A stretch of 7,980 bases of DNA from an uncultured Collinsella sp. Lineage in GTDB: Bacteria; Actinomycetota; Coriobacteriia; Coriobacteriales; Coriobacteriaceae. The notes beneath the pieces are model-generated. The model was not told the DNA's origin. It saw only the letters and a list, made by a program, of their open reading frames with translations, and did no database searches. The position numbers were made by a program, and so were the translations under genes. Below are positions 1-5,433 of this stretch, piece after piece. The DNA is taken from assembly GCA_958448375.1 (NCBI GenBank), contig CAUDDU010000036.1, forward strand, positions 1 through 7,980. The letters run 5' to 3'. Position 1 is the first letter of the stretch; the number at the start of each line of letters is the position of its first letter.

Positions 1-1
1 T

Positions 2-64
2 AAGGTCCGTAGGCGCACGCGCGGTGCGGACGGTAGAAGGCATTTGCGCCGAAAGCGCAAATAA
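2..64 (+). CDS. Possible 3' end of an upstream gene (partial, uncertain)
   Basis: One frame is open from the window edge and stops with TAA at 62-64, one base before a terminator-like stem. It would give a 20-residue, strongly basic tail ending HLRRKRK. Placement just ahead of a stem is what one expects of a gene end, and a basic tail would suit a membrane or nucleic-acid-binding protein. Against it, the tail uses codons such as AGG, AGA and CGA that are rare in the clear genes here. A second frame is also open and stops at 78-80, inside the stem, and the window's first three bases (TAA) could themselves be a stop. The identity cannot be told from so little sequence. Confidence 0.25.
   Translation, partial: KVRRRTRGADGRRHLRRKRK
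5..62 (+). repeat. Two small hairpins at the window start
   Basis: CGCAC at 14-18 can pair with GTGCG at 24-28, or GTCCG at 5-9 with CGGAC at 27-31. ATTTGCGC at 42-49 pairs perfectly with GCGCAAAT at 55-62 around a CGAAA loop. They could belong to the end of a coding gene or to a structured transcript; I do not recognise an RNA family. Confidence 0.4.
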
Positions 65-65
65 G

Positions 66-93
66 AATGCCCGGGGTTAGAGGCCCGGGCATT
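66..93 (+). terminator. Terminator-like stem upstream of the sortase gene
   Basis: AATGCCCGGG (66-75) pairs perfectly with CCCGGGCATT (84-93) around an 8-base loop. The U tract is short (three or four T, then AACAAC), so rho-independent strength is only moderate. As a symmetric stem it could stop transcripts from either side. It probably ends the gene to the left of the window. Confidence 0.55.
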
Positions 94-103
94 TAACAAC
101 ACC

Positions 104-154
104 GGAAACTGGTCGCCCGCGCTCCAAAGTACTTACGCGGGGTGCGTCGTTTCC
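104..154 (+). repeat. Two-tier stem-loop in the leader region
   Basis: GGAAAC (104-109) is complementary to GTTTCC (149-154), and inside it CCCGCG (116-121) is complementary to CGCGGG (136-141), leaving a 14-base apical loop. The internal loop is nearly symmetric (6 and 7 bases). This nested arrangement suggests a folded RNA or a chance GC-rich structure. It matches no riboswitch that I can name. Confidence 0.3.
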
Positions 155-167
155 TGTAGCTATTGTA

Positions 168-199
168 TCCCGAATCGCCCCGCCGATTCGGGACATTTT
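168..199 (+). terminator. Ten-bp perfect stem with short T tail
   Basis: TCCCGAATCG (168-177) pairs with CGATTCGGGA (184-193) around the six-base loop CCCCGC, followed by CATTTT. It has the form of a modest intrinsic terminator or attenuator. It lies between the first terminator-like stem and the sortase gene, so it may end a short leader or non-coding transcript, or may attenuate sortase expression. Confidence 0.45.
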
Positions 200-224
200 G
201 AAAACTCAAATGCGGGCCCATACT

Positions 225-263
225 TGCGCTGCGCAATGCTGCCAGGCTGCGTTGCGCAGCGCA
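225..263 (+). repeat. 12-bp perfect inverted repeat upstream of sortase
   Basis: TGCGCTGCGCAA (225-236) is exactly complementary to TTGCGCAGCGCA (252-263), with a 15-base spacer. No T run follows directly, so it is not a typical terminator. It sits about 60 bases ahead of the sortase start, where it could be an operator or a leader hairpin. Confidence 0.5.
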
Positions 264-280
264 TGAGCTCGTTAATCGGC

Positions 281-308
281 TATTATTTGTTTAGACAACT
301 TGAGTTGT
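281..308 (+). promoter_or_regulatory. Possible -10 and small palindrome ahead of the sortase gene
   Basis: TATTAT at 281-286 resembles a -10 box, but no convincing -35 lies 16-18 bases upstream. Just after it, ACAACT-TG-AGTTGT (295-308) is a perfect 6+6 palindrome ending two bases before the AGGAG ribosome-binding site. A protein bound there, or the RNA hairpin, would affect transcription start or ribosome access. The promoter assignment is weak; the palindrome is seen directly. Confidence 0.35.
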
Positions 309-321
309 AGAGGAGTGACCG

Positions 322-1263
322 GTGATGGTGCAGGGCGCCAAACATATGAAGAGCAATAACGCCGCGGACAACGGCGGCTCAAGCCCTCAGCCCAAACCTC
401 AACAAAAGCCCAAGCGTCGTCGCAAGCGACTGCCGCGCTGGGCCGACCGGCTCATCACCATCGTTATCATCCTTATTGGCGTGGGCCTTATGACCTGGCC
501 TTGGATCTTGGACCGGCTCGAGGCCTCGGGCGTGTTCAACCAGATCAGCACCGTGTCCAGCACCGTGGACGCGCTGTCTGCCGAGGAGCGCGAGCGCATC
601 CTGCTCCAGGCGCGCTCCTTTAACGAGCAGCTGGCGGGCGAGGCCACCGAGCTTCCCGCCGACCAGATCGAGCCCTACGCCCAGCAGCTCATCTTTGACC
701 GCGACCCCATGATGAGCTGGGTCGAGATCCCCTCCATCGACGTGAGCATGCCCATCTACCACGGCACGAGCGAAGAAGTCCTTATGGCGGGCGTCGGCCA
801 CCTGGAGGGTACGAGCCTGCCGGTGGGCGGCACCTCGACGCATTGCGTGCTCACCGCGCACTCGGGCATGCGCAACCTGAGCATGTTCGACGACATCCAC
901 TCGCTGGAGCCCGGCGACCTGGTGCTGCTGCACACCATGAACAAGACGCTCGCCTATAAGATGGTGGACTCCGAGGTCGTGCTGCCCGAGGAGATGGAAT
1001 CGCTGACTATCGAGCCCGGTGCCGACAAGGTGACGCTCGTCACCTGCACGCCCTACGGCGTGAACGACCATCGCCTGCTGGTGCATTGCGTGCGCACCAA
1101 GTACAACAAGAAGGACGTCGACAAACAAAAGTCGCTGGCTGGCCGCCACTGGGGCAAGCGCGAGTTTGCCGTGCTCATCGTGGCCGCGGCCATTGTTCTG
1201 TTGCTGCTGGACATCGTGATCCACGCAATCCGCAAGCGTCGCAAGGCCAAGGCCTCGGCATAA
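322..1263 (+). CDS. Class C-type (pilin polymerase-like) sortase
   Basis: This is a membrane-anchored cysteine transpeptidase. The family cleaves a sorting signal in a secreted protein and joins it to a pilin lysine or the cell wall. Order: basic cytoplasmic tail (about 1-43, KRRRKR), first membrane segment (about 44-62), extracytoplasmic linker (about 63-130), catalytic beta-barrel (about 131-258), second membrane segment (about 283-300), basic end. Catalytic residues are H180 (LTAHSGM), C242 (TLVTCTPYGVN) and R251 (HRLLV). PIYHGTS, GVGHLEGTSLPVGG and TLVTCTPYGVN are typical of class C, as is the second membrane segment. The usual DPF/DPW lid is not obvious; EPY at 117-119 might stand in. 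GTG at 322 is followed at once by ATG at 325. AGGAG at 311-315 serves either, and ATG 325 (9-base spacing) is at least as likely. No pilin or LPXTG protein lies in the window, so its substrate is unknown. Confidence 0.9.
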   Translation: MMVQGAKHMKSNNAADNGGSSPQPKPQQKPKRRRKRLPRWADRLITIVIILIGVGLMTWPWILDRLEASGVFNQISTVSSTVDALSAEERERILLQARSFNEQLAGEATELPADQIEPYAQQLIFDRDPMMSWVEIPSIDVSMPIYHGTSEEVLMAGVGHLEGTSLPVGGTSTHCVLTAHSGMRNLSMFDDIHSLEPGDLVLLHTMNKTLAYKMVDSEVVLPEEMESLTIEPGADKVTLVTCTPYGVNDHRLLVHCVRTKYNKKDVDKQKSLAGRHWGKREFAVLIVAAAIVLLLLDIVIHAIRKRRKAKASA

Positions 1264-1275
1264 GACATCGTTCAG

Positions 1276-1312
1276 AATCACCACAATGGGGACAGGCACC
1301 TTTGTGGTGGTT
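1276..1312. repeat. Hairpin repeat with GGGGACAGGCACC loop
   Basis: AATCACCACAA (1276-1286) pairs with TTGTGGTGGTT (1302-1312), 11 bp including one G-U, around a 15-base loop containing GGGGACAGGCACC. It starts 12 bases after the sortase stop. With no T run it is a poor terminator. The form resembles short palindromic intergenic repeats that are dispersed in bacterial genomes, which is inference until copies are counted. Confidence 0.5.
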
Positions 1313-1321
1313 GGGGCTTCC

Positions 1322-1386
1322 AAACCATCACAACATTCGATGAAAATCTCGATTTTGACGATAAGGGTTGAATGTTGTGATGGTTT
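1322..1386. repeat. 65-bp palindromic element with 17-bp perfect arms
   Basis: The left arm at 1322-1338 (AAACCATCACAACATTC) is the exact reverse complement of 1370-1386. The 31-base centre holds a second small stem, AAAATC (1343-1348) with GATTTT (1351-1356). No coding frame uses it sensibly. The compact size, perfect arms and intergenic position suit a REP/MITE-like dispersed repeat or a stable RNA hairpin. There is no clear target-site duplication and no transposase. Confidence 0.7.
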
Positions 1387-1461
1387 TCGTTGCGGGCGGG
1401 ACGGTTTTCGTTGCGGGTGGGACGGTTTTCACTATGGACGGTGCGGTTTCGCTGCAGAACC
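1382..1461. repeat. 21-bp imperfect tandem repeat, about 3.8 units
   Basis: Units begin with GGTTTTC at 1382, 1403 and 1424, and a shortened unit begins with GGTTTC at 1445. Units one and two differ by a single base (C or T at 1397/1418); the third and fourth are diverged. The array shares its first bases with the right arm of the preceding palindrome, so the two have probably grown together. Frames read through here are low-complexity and not credible genes. Confidence 0.65.
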
Positions 1462-1490
1462 GCCAGCCCGCCGCCCGCCAGCCCGCCGCC
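1461..1490. repeat. Exact 15-bp direct duplication
   Basis: CGCCAGCCCGCCGCC occurs at 1461-1475 and again, adjacent, at 1476-1490. It directly follows the 21-bp array, and its C-rich strand is complementary in character to the G-rich units before it. It is likely the product of replication slippage. Confidence 0.65.
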
Positions 1491-1547
1491 CTCGTTACGT
1501 TTTCGCTGCATTTGGGTAAAGCACCTGCTCCAAGCGGCGTTGCCTTG

Positions 1548-1583
1548 TATACTAGAGCGGTTTATCTGTTATGCGGAAGGGAG
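1548..1583 (+). promoter_or_regulatory. gatC -10-like box and ribosome-binding site
   Basis: TATACT at 1548-1553 (five of six to the -10 consensus) lies 41 bases ahead of the gatC start, but a good -35 is not seen at the usual spacing. AAGGGAG at 1577-1583 is a strong ribosome-binding site five bases before ATG 1589, and it would lie inside the coding region if the upstream ATG at 1571 were used. It therefore decides the start. Confidence 0.45.
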
Positions 1584-1588
1584 CGCCT

Positions 1589-1900
1589 ATGGCACTCAGC
1601 GAGAAAGACGTGCGCGGCATCGCCGAGTACGCAAAGATCGCACTGACCGATGACGAGCTCACCCAGATGACGTCCTACATGAACGACGCCGTCCAGATGC
1701 TCGAGCCCGTCCTGCAATATGACTTACCCGACGTGGAGCCCACGTTCCATCCCATCGGAAGCCTGTCCAACGTGATGGGCGATGACCTGCGCGAGCCCGA
1801 GCGCGACCTGCCGCTCGACGTTGCGCTCGAAAACGCCGGCAGCGCGCGCGACCGCTACTTCCGCGTGCCGTCCATTTTGGGAGAGGGGGAGAGCGAGTAA
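1589..1900 (+). CDS. gatC: Asp/Glu-tRNA amidotransferase subunit C
   Basis: GatC is the small structural subunit of GatCAB, which amidates Glu-tRNA(Gln) and/or Asp-tRNA(Asn). It wraps the GatA-GatB interface and stabilises GatA. The product is 103 residues, in line with the family (about 95-105). Hallmarks are the N-terminal helix with DVRGIAEYAKIAL (7-19) and the C-terminal stretch VEPTFHP (49-55), NVMGDDL (61-67) and FRVPSIL (91-97). An in-frame ATG at 1571 would add six residues, but the ribosome-binding site at 1577-1583 favours 1589. The stop overlaps the gatA start by one base (TAATG), which points to translational coupling. It is first in the gatCAB operon. Confidence 0.95.
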   Translation: MALSEKDVRGIAEYAKIALTDDELTQMTSYMNDAVQMLEPVLQYDLPDVEPTFHPIGSLSNVMGDDLREPERDLPLDVALENAGSARDRYFRVPSILGEGESE

Positions 1901-3414
1901 TGGCGCTAAGCCTCGATTCCCTTACCGCTGCCCAGATCGCCGCGGGCGTTGCCGCCGGCGACTTTACCGCTACCGAGGTGGCCCAGGCCTCCCTTGCCGC
2001 CATCGAGGCGCGCGAGGGCGGGGTCCAGGCATTCCTGCAGGTGGCGCCCGAGCTTGCGCTCGAGGCCGCCGCGCGCGTGGATGCCGACCGCGCCGCAGGC
2101 AAGCCGCTGCCCCCGCTCGCGGGCGTGCCGCTGGCCATCAAGGACAACATGAACCTCGTGGGCACGCGCACCACCTGCGCTTCCCGCATGCTCGGGGACT
2201 ACCAGAGCGTCTACACCGCCACCTGCGTCCAGCGCATGCTCGATGCCGGCTGCCTGCCCATGGGCAAGGCCAACATGGACGAGTTTGCCTTTGGCAGCTC
2301 CACCGAGAGCTCGGCCTTCCATCGCACCAACAACCCCTGGGATACCGAGCGCGTGCCCGGCGGCTCCTCGGGCGGCTCCGCTGCAGCCGTCGCCGCGGGC
2401 GAGGTCGCGCTCTCGCTGGGCTCGGACACCGGCGGCTCCATTCGTCAGCCGGCGTCGCTGTGCGGCGTGGTGGGCTTTAAGCCCACGTATGGCGCCGTGA
2501 GCCGTTACGGCGTGGTTGCCTTTGGCTCGTCGCTCGACCAGGTGGGCCCCTTTGGCCGCACGGTCGAGGATGTCGCGCTGGCCATGAACGCGCTTACCGG
2601 CGCGGGCCACGATCCGTATGACTGCACCAGCCAGGATTGCGCTGTCGACTTTACCGAGCATCTCAACGACAGCATCGAGGGCAAGCGCGTGGGCATTATC
2701 CCCGCGTTTATGGAGGCCGAGGGCCTGACGCCCGAGGTCAAGGCCGCTGTTCAGCGCGCCGCCCAGGAGCTGCAGAACCAGGGTGCCGAGCTGGTCGAGG
2801 TCGACCTGCCGCACCTGGACGCCGCCATCGCCGCCTACTACGTCATCGGACCGGCCGAAGCGTTCTCCAACCTGGCCCGCTTCGACGGCATTCGCTATGG
2901 CTATCAGGAGGAGGGCTGCGCCAACTTGTCAGACCAGAGCTCGCTTTCGCGCGCCCACGGCTTTGGCGCCGAGGCCAAGCGCCGTCAGATGCTCGGCGCC
3001 TACCTGCTGAGCTCGGGCGTGTACGACAAGTACTACTACGCCGCGCAAAAGGCCCGCACGCTCATCACGCAGGACTACGACGCCGCGTATGCCAAGGTGG
3101 ACACCATCCTCATGCCCGCCTCGCCGCGCACGGCCTTTAAGTTTGGCGAGATCAGCGACCCCACGCAGATGTACCTCTCCGACCTGTACACCATTTCGCT
3201 CAACATTTGCGGCAACGGTGGTATCTCGGTGCCGCTGGGCCTGGGCGAGGATACTCAGCTGCCCGTTTCTGCCCAGCTGGTTGGTCCGGCGTTTAAGGAC
3301 CGCCAGCTGCTCACGTTTGCCCGCGCCTTGGAGCGCGGCTTTGCGGATGCCGCCACGGGTGCGCCCGCGCTTTCCGTCGCGCCCGATTTTGCCGGGAAGG
3401 GAGGCGAGCTGTAA
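1900..3414 (+). CDS. gatA: Asp/Glu-tRNA amidotransferase subunit A (amidase)
   Basis: GatA is the glutaminase of GatCAB. It hydrolyses glutamine and passes the ammonia through a channel to GatB. The 504-residue product is an amidase-signature protein with the full Ser-cisSer-Lys triad: K81 (PLAIKDN), S156 in GGSSGGS (154-160) and S180 in GSDTGGSIRQP (174-184). These are each offset by two from the Staphylococcus aureus triad (K79, S154, S178). Further family motifs are NMDEFAFGSS (125-134) and GFKPTYGAVSRYG (192-204). AGGGGGAG at 1884-1891 inside the gatC end provides the ribosome-binding site. It shares one base with gatC upstream and one with gatB downstream. Nothing suggests loss of activity. 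Whether the in vivo substrate is tRNA(Gln), tRNA(Asn) or both cannot be told here. Confidence 0.97.
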   Translation: MALSLDSLTAAQIAAGVAAGDFTATEVAQASLAAIEAREGGVQAFLQVAPELALEAAARVDADRAAGKPLPPLAGVPLAIKDNMNLVGTRTTCASRMLGDYQSVYTATCVQRMLDAGCLPMGKANMDEFAFGSSTESSAFHRTNNPWDTERVPGGSSGGSAAAVAAGEVALSLGSDTGGSIRQPASLCGVVGFKPTYGAVSRYGVVAFGSSLDQVGPFGRTVEDVALAMNALTGAGHDPYDCTSQDCAVDFTEHLNDSIEGKRVGIIPAFMEAEGLTPEVKAAVQRAAQELQNQGAELVEVDLPHLDAAIAAYYVIGPAEAFSNLARFDGIRYGYQEEGCANLSDQSSLSRAHGFGAEAKRRQMLGAYLLSSGVYDKYYYAAQKARTLITQDYDAAYAKVDTILMPASPRTAFKFGEISDPTQMYLSDLYTISLNICGNGGISVPLGLGEDTQLPVSAQLVGPAFKDRQLLTFARALERGFADAATGAPALSVAPDFAGKGGEL

Positions 3415-5090
3415 TGAAGGAGCTTTCCGAGGTCCTGCAGGATTGGGAGGCCGTGATCGGCCTGGAGATCCATACCGAGCTCACCGCACTCGATACCAAG
3501 ATGTTCTGCAACTGCAAGCTCAGCCACGATGACGAGCCCAACGCCAACGTGTGCCCGGTGTGCCTGGGCCTGCCCGGCGCCCTGCCGGTGCCTAACAAGC
3601 GCGCCATCGAGAGCATCGTCAAGGCCGGTCTCGCCACCAACTGCGAGATCCAGCGCCACTCGATGTTCTACCGCAAGCACTACTTCTATCCCGATATGGC
3701 CAAGAACTTCCAGACCACGCAGGGCCCGGTCGCCTTTGCCATGTACGGCCACCTGGACCTGGACGTGACCGGTCGCGGTGCCGCCGAGCGCCCCGACTGC
3801 GCGTTTGGCGAGGCCGAGGCCCAGAGCCTGGCGAGCGCCTCGGCCAACGCCGAGGGCCTGTCCACGTCCATGACGTCGACCATGCGCGAAGGCAATCAGC
3901 GTGCCGGCCATCTGGCCAGCTACGACGCGTCCAACCTACAGATGCCCGAGCGCCGCGAGGACGGTTCCTACACGGTGCCCATCCGCATCCTGCGCATCCA
4001 CATGGAGGAGGACGCCGCCAAGATGGTGCACGTGGGCGGTGCCGAGGGCCGCATTACCGCCGCGGCCGAGTCGCTCGTCGACTACAACCGCTGCGGCACG
4101 CCGCTCATTGAGCTCGTCACCGAGCCCGACCTGCGCACGCCCGAGGAAGCGCGCCTGTTTATGGAGAAGCTCCGTCGCATCTTTGTGACGTTGGGCATTT
4201 CCGACTGCTCCATGGAGAAGGGCTCCATGCGCTGCGACGGCAATGTGTCGCTGCGCCGCCGCGGCGAGACCAAGCTGGGCACCAAGACCGAGCTCAAGAA
4301 CCTCAACTCGTTTAAGAGCCTGCACGATGGCCTTGCCTACGAGATTTGCCGCCAGGCCGAGGTGCTCGAGGAGGGCGGCATCATCTATCAGGAGACCCGT
4401 CACTGGGAGCCCAGCCGCAAGCGCACCGTGGTCATGCGTGTGAAGGAGACGGCCGACGACTATCGTCTGTTCCCCGATCCCGACCTGGCGCCGTTCGATC
4501 TGGATGACGAGTTCATCGACCGTTGCCGTGGCGAGATCCCCGAGCTGCCCGATGCCAAGCGCGCCCGTTTTGAGGCCGACTTTGGCATTAAGGCGGCAGA
4601 CGCCGAGCAGATTGCCGGCGACCCCGAGTTTGCCGAGTTCTTTGAGGCCGCCGCTGCCGGTATGGCCGGCAAGGAGGCCCAGACGGTCGCGAACCTGCTG
4701 GTCAACGAGATGGTCGCCTACCTTAAGGGCGCGGGCGTGTCGCTGGCCGAGTCCGGCATCGCGCCGGCTCAGGTGACAGCGCTTGCCAAGCTGCTGGCGA
4801 CCGATGCCATCAGCTCCAACCAGGCGCACGAGGTCTTTGAGGCTATGGCCCAGACCGGCGACGATCCCAATAAGATCGTCGACGAGCGTGGTATGCGTCA
4901 GGTGAGCGATGCCGGCGCGCTGCAGCCGATCGTGGACGAGGTGCTGGCAAACTGTGCCGATCAGGCGCAGCAGTATCGTGACGGCAACCAGAAGGTCATC
5001 GGCTTTTTGGTGGGCCAGTGCATGAAGGCAAGCCGCGGCAAGGGCAACCCGAAGCTCTTCAACGAGTTGCTGAGAACGTCGCTCTCGTAA
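3414..5090 (+). CDS. gatB: Asp/Glu-tRNA amidotransferase subunit B, with insertion
   Basis: GatB binds the mischarged tRNA, activates its carboxylate with ATP and transfers ammonia from GatA. Motifs in order: VIGLEIHTEL (14-23); zinc-type cysteines C32, C34, C47, C50 (CNC, CPVC); FYRKHYFYPD (85-94); IHMEEDAAK (195-203); signature LVDYNRCGTPLIELVTEPD (221-239); GTKTELKNLNS (289-299); a C-terminal YqeY-like tail ending in FLVGQCMKASRGKGNP (531-546) that contacts the tRNA. At 558 residues it is well above the usual 475-510. The excess is mostly at about 119-183 (positions 3768-3962), an Ala/Ser/Glu-rich stretch between LDLDV and YTVPIRILRIHMEED. The usual QISQ(Y/F)DQP just before it reads QTTQGPVA. 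The ribosome-binding site is AAGGGAGG at 3397-3404. It is the last gene of the operon. Confidence 0.96.
   Translation: MKELSEVLQDWEAVIGLEIHTELTALDTKMFCNCKLSHDDEPNANVCPVCLGLPGALPVPNKRAIESIVKAGLATNCEIQRHSMFYRKHYFYPDMAKNFQTTQGPVAFAMYGHLDLDVTGRGAAERPDCAFGEAEAQSLASASANAEGLSTSMTSTMREGNQRAGHLASYDASNLQMPERREDGSYTVPIRILRIHMEEDAAKMVHVGGAEGRITAAAESLVDYNRCGTPLIELVTEPDLRTPEEARLFMEKLRRIFVTLGISDCSMEKGSMRCDGNVSLRRRGETKLGTKTELKNLNSFKSLHDGLAYEICRQAEVLEEGGIIYQETRHWEPSRKRTVVMRVKETADDYRLFPDPDLAPFDLDDEFIDRCRGEIPELPDAKRARFEADFGIKAADAEQIAGDPEFAEFFEAAAAGMAGKEAQTVANLLVNEMVAYLKGAGVSLAESGIAPAQVTALAKLLATDAISSNQAHEVFEAMAQTGDDPNKIVDERGMRQVSDAGALQPIVDEVLANCADQAQQYRDGNQKVIGFLVGQCMKASRGKGNPKLFNELLRTSLS
3768..3962 (+). other. 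GatB-specific insertion (about residues 119-183)
   Basis: From remembered S. aureus and mycobacterial GatB sequences, the strand ending in YLD(I/V) runs after roughly ten residues into the segment before HMEED. Here about 65 residues intervene, in frame and with the same codon style as the rest of the gene. They are rich in Ala, Ser, Glu and Met and contain one Cys (C129). The boundaries are approximate because no alignment was run. Confidence 0.65.
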
Positions 5091-5093
5091 GCG

Positions 5094-5229
5094 GGAACCG
5101 AGGGGCCGGGCGCAGGGCCTTGCCCCTCAATTTCGGACAGTCCTGACTCACGACGGAGGCGCCACTGGCGCCTCCTGTTCGTGCGGAACTCATTGAGAGG
5201 CCAGGCCCTGCGCCCGGCCCCTCGGTTCC
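5094..5229 (+). repeat. 136-bp hairpin element downstream of gatB
   Basis: The arms 5094-5131 and 5192-5229 are complementary over 38 positions with two mismatches (5121/5202 and 5125/5198); the outer 27 bp are perfect. The 60-base centre has its own stem: CACGA (5149-5153) with TCGTG (5179-5183), then GGAGGCGCCA (5155-5164) with TGGCGCCTCC (5166-5175). It starts three bases after the gatB stop. No T tract follows the outer stem. The left arm can also fold alone, GAGGGGC (5100-5106) with GCCCCTC (5122-5128), so two foldings compete. The function is unknown: it may be a 3'-end stabiliser or terminator, a palindromic repeat element, or a structured RNA. Confidence 0.75.
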
Positions 5230-5278
5230 GTGACGACTCGGCCGTTCGGGTCAGGCGGGCTGATAGGAAAGATGGTGA

Positions 5279-5307
5279 CGGAGGCGCAAAATGCGCCTCC
5301 GCCTTTT
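5279..5307 (+). terminator. Intrinsic terminator of the gatCAB operon
   Basis: CGGAGGCGCA (5279-5288) pairs perfectly with TGCGCCTCCG (5292-5301) around AAA, followed by CCTTTTC. A strong GC stem plus T tract makes this the best terminator in the window. It separates the gat operon from the ATPase gene. Its stem sequence recurs at the apex of the large hairpin 100 bases upstream. Confidence 0.8.
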
Positions 5308-5339
5308 CAATGTGATGAAAGTGTGGCGAAATGAGCTTA

Positions 5340-5414
5340 AAACTTCCGTAAATGTGATAAATGTCACGTTTTACCTAAGGTAAAATGTGAGAAATATCAC
5401 GTTTACGGAAGTTT
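5340..5414. promoter_or_regulatory. 75-bp near-palindrome, probable operator/promoter of the ATPase gene
   Basis: The arms 5340-5376 and 5378-5414 are complementary over 37 positions with five mismatches around a single central A (5377). Nested in it are two sites of the form TGTGA-N6-TCACG, at 5353-5368 and 5386-5401, exactly 33 bp apart (about three helical turns), resembling CRP/FNR-family operators. TAAAAT at 5381-5386 is a possible -10 without a convincing -35. The palindrome ends 19 bases before the ATPase start. A dimeric regulator acting on this gene is the simplest reading; a cruciform or an RNA hairpin is also possible. Confidence 0.6.
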
Positions 5415-5433
5415 CTTTGCGGGAGGTTCGGTC

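Noticed and set aside
1..43. Minus-strand ATG at 43 reading out of the window
   Set aside because: Only 14 codons are visible, with no ribosome-binding site ahead of it; nothing supports a gene.
379..1323. 314-codon open frame antisense to the sortase gene
   Set aside because: It is rich in His, Gln, Val and Gly as expected of a shadow of a GC-rich gene, has no recognisable domain, and the opposite strand has full sortase motifs.
1382..1444. CRISPR-like array
   Set aside because: The units are contiguous, with no unique spacers between them, and there are no cas genes.
1278..1519. Short open frames through the repeat region on both strands
   Set aside because: Their translations simply mirror the 21-bp and 15-bp repeats (RNENRP-like and PPARRP-like periodicity) and lack ribosome-binding sites.
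1571..1588. Upstream ATG for gatC giving six extra residues
   Set aside because: The ribosome-binding site at 1577-1583 lies inside that extension and is well placed for ATG 1589, and family members begin near the latter.
1906..2814. 302-codon open frame antisense to gatA
   Set aside because: A shadow of GC-rich codons; gatA is unambiguous over the whole stretch.
3936..4829. 297-codon open frame antisense to gatB
   Set aside because: Same reason: repetitive Leu/Gly/His composition, no motifs, and a well-conserved gene opposite.
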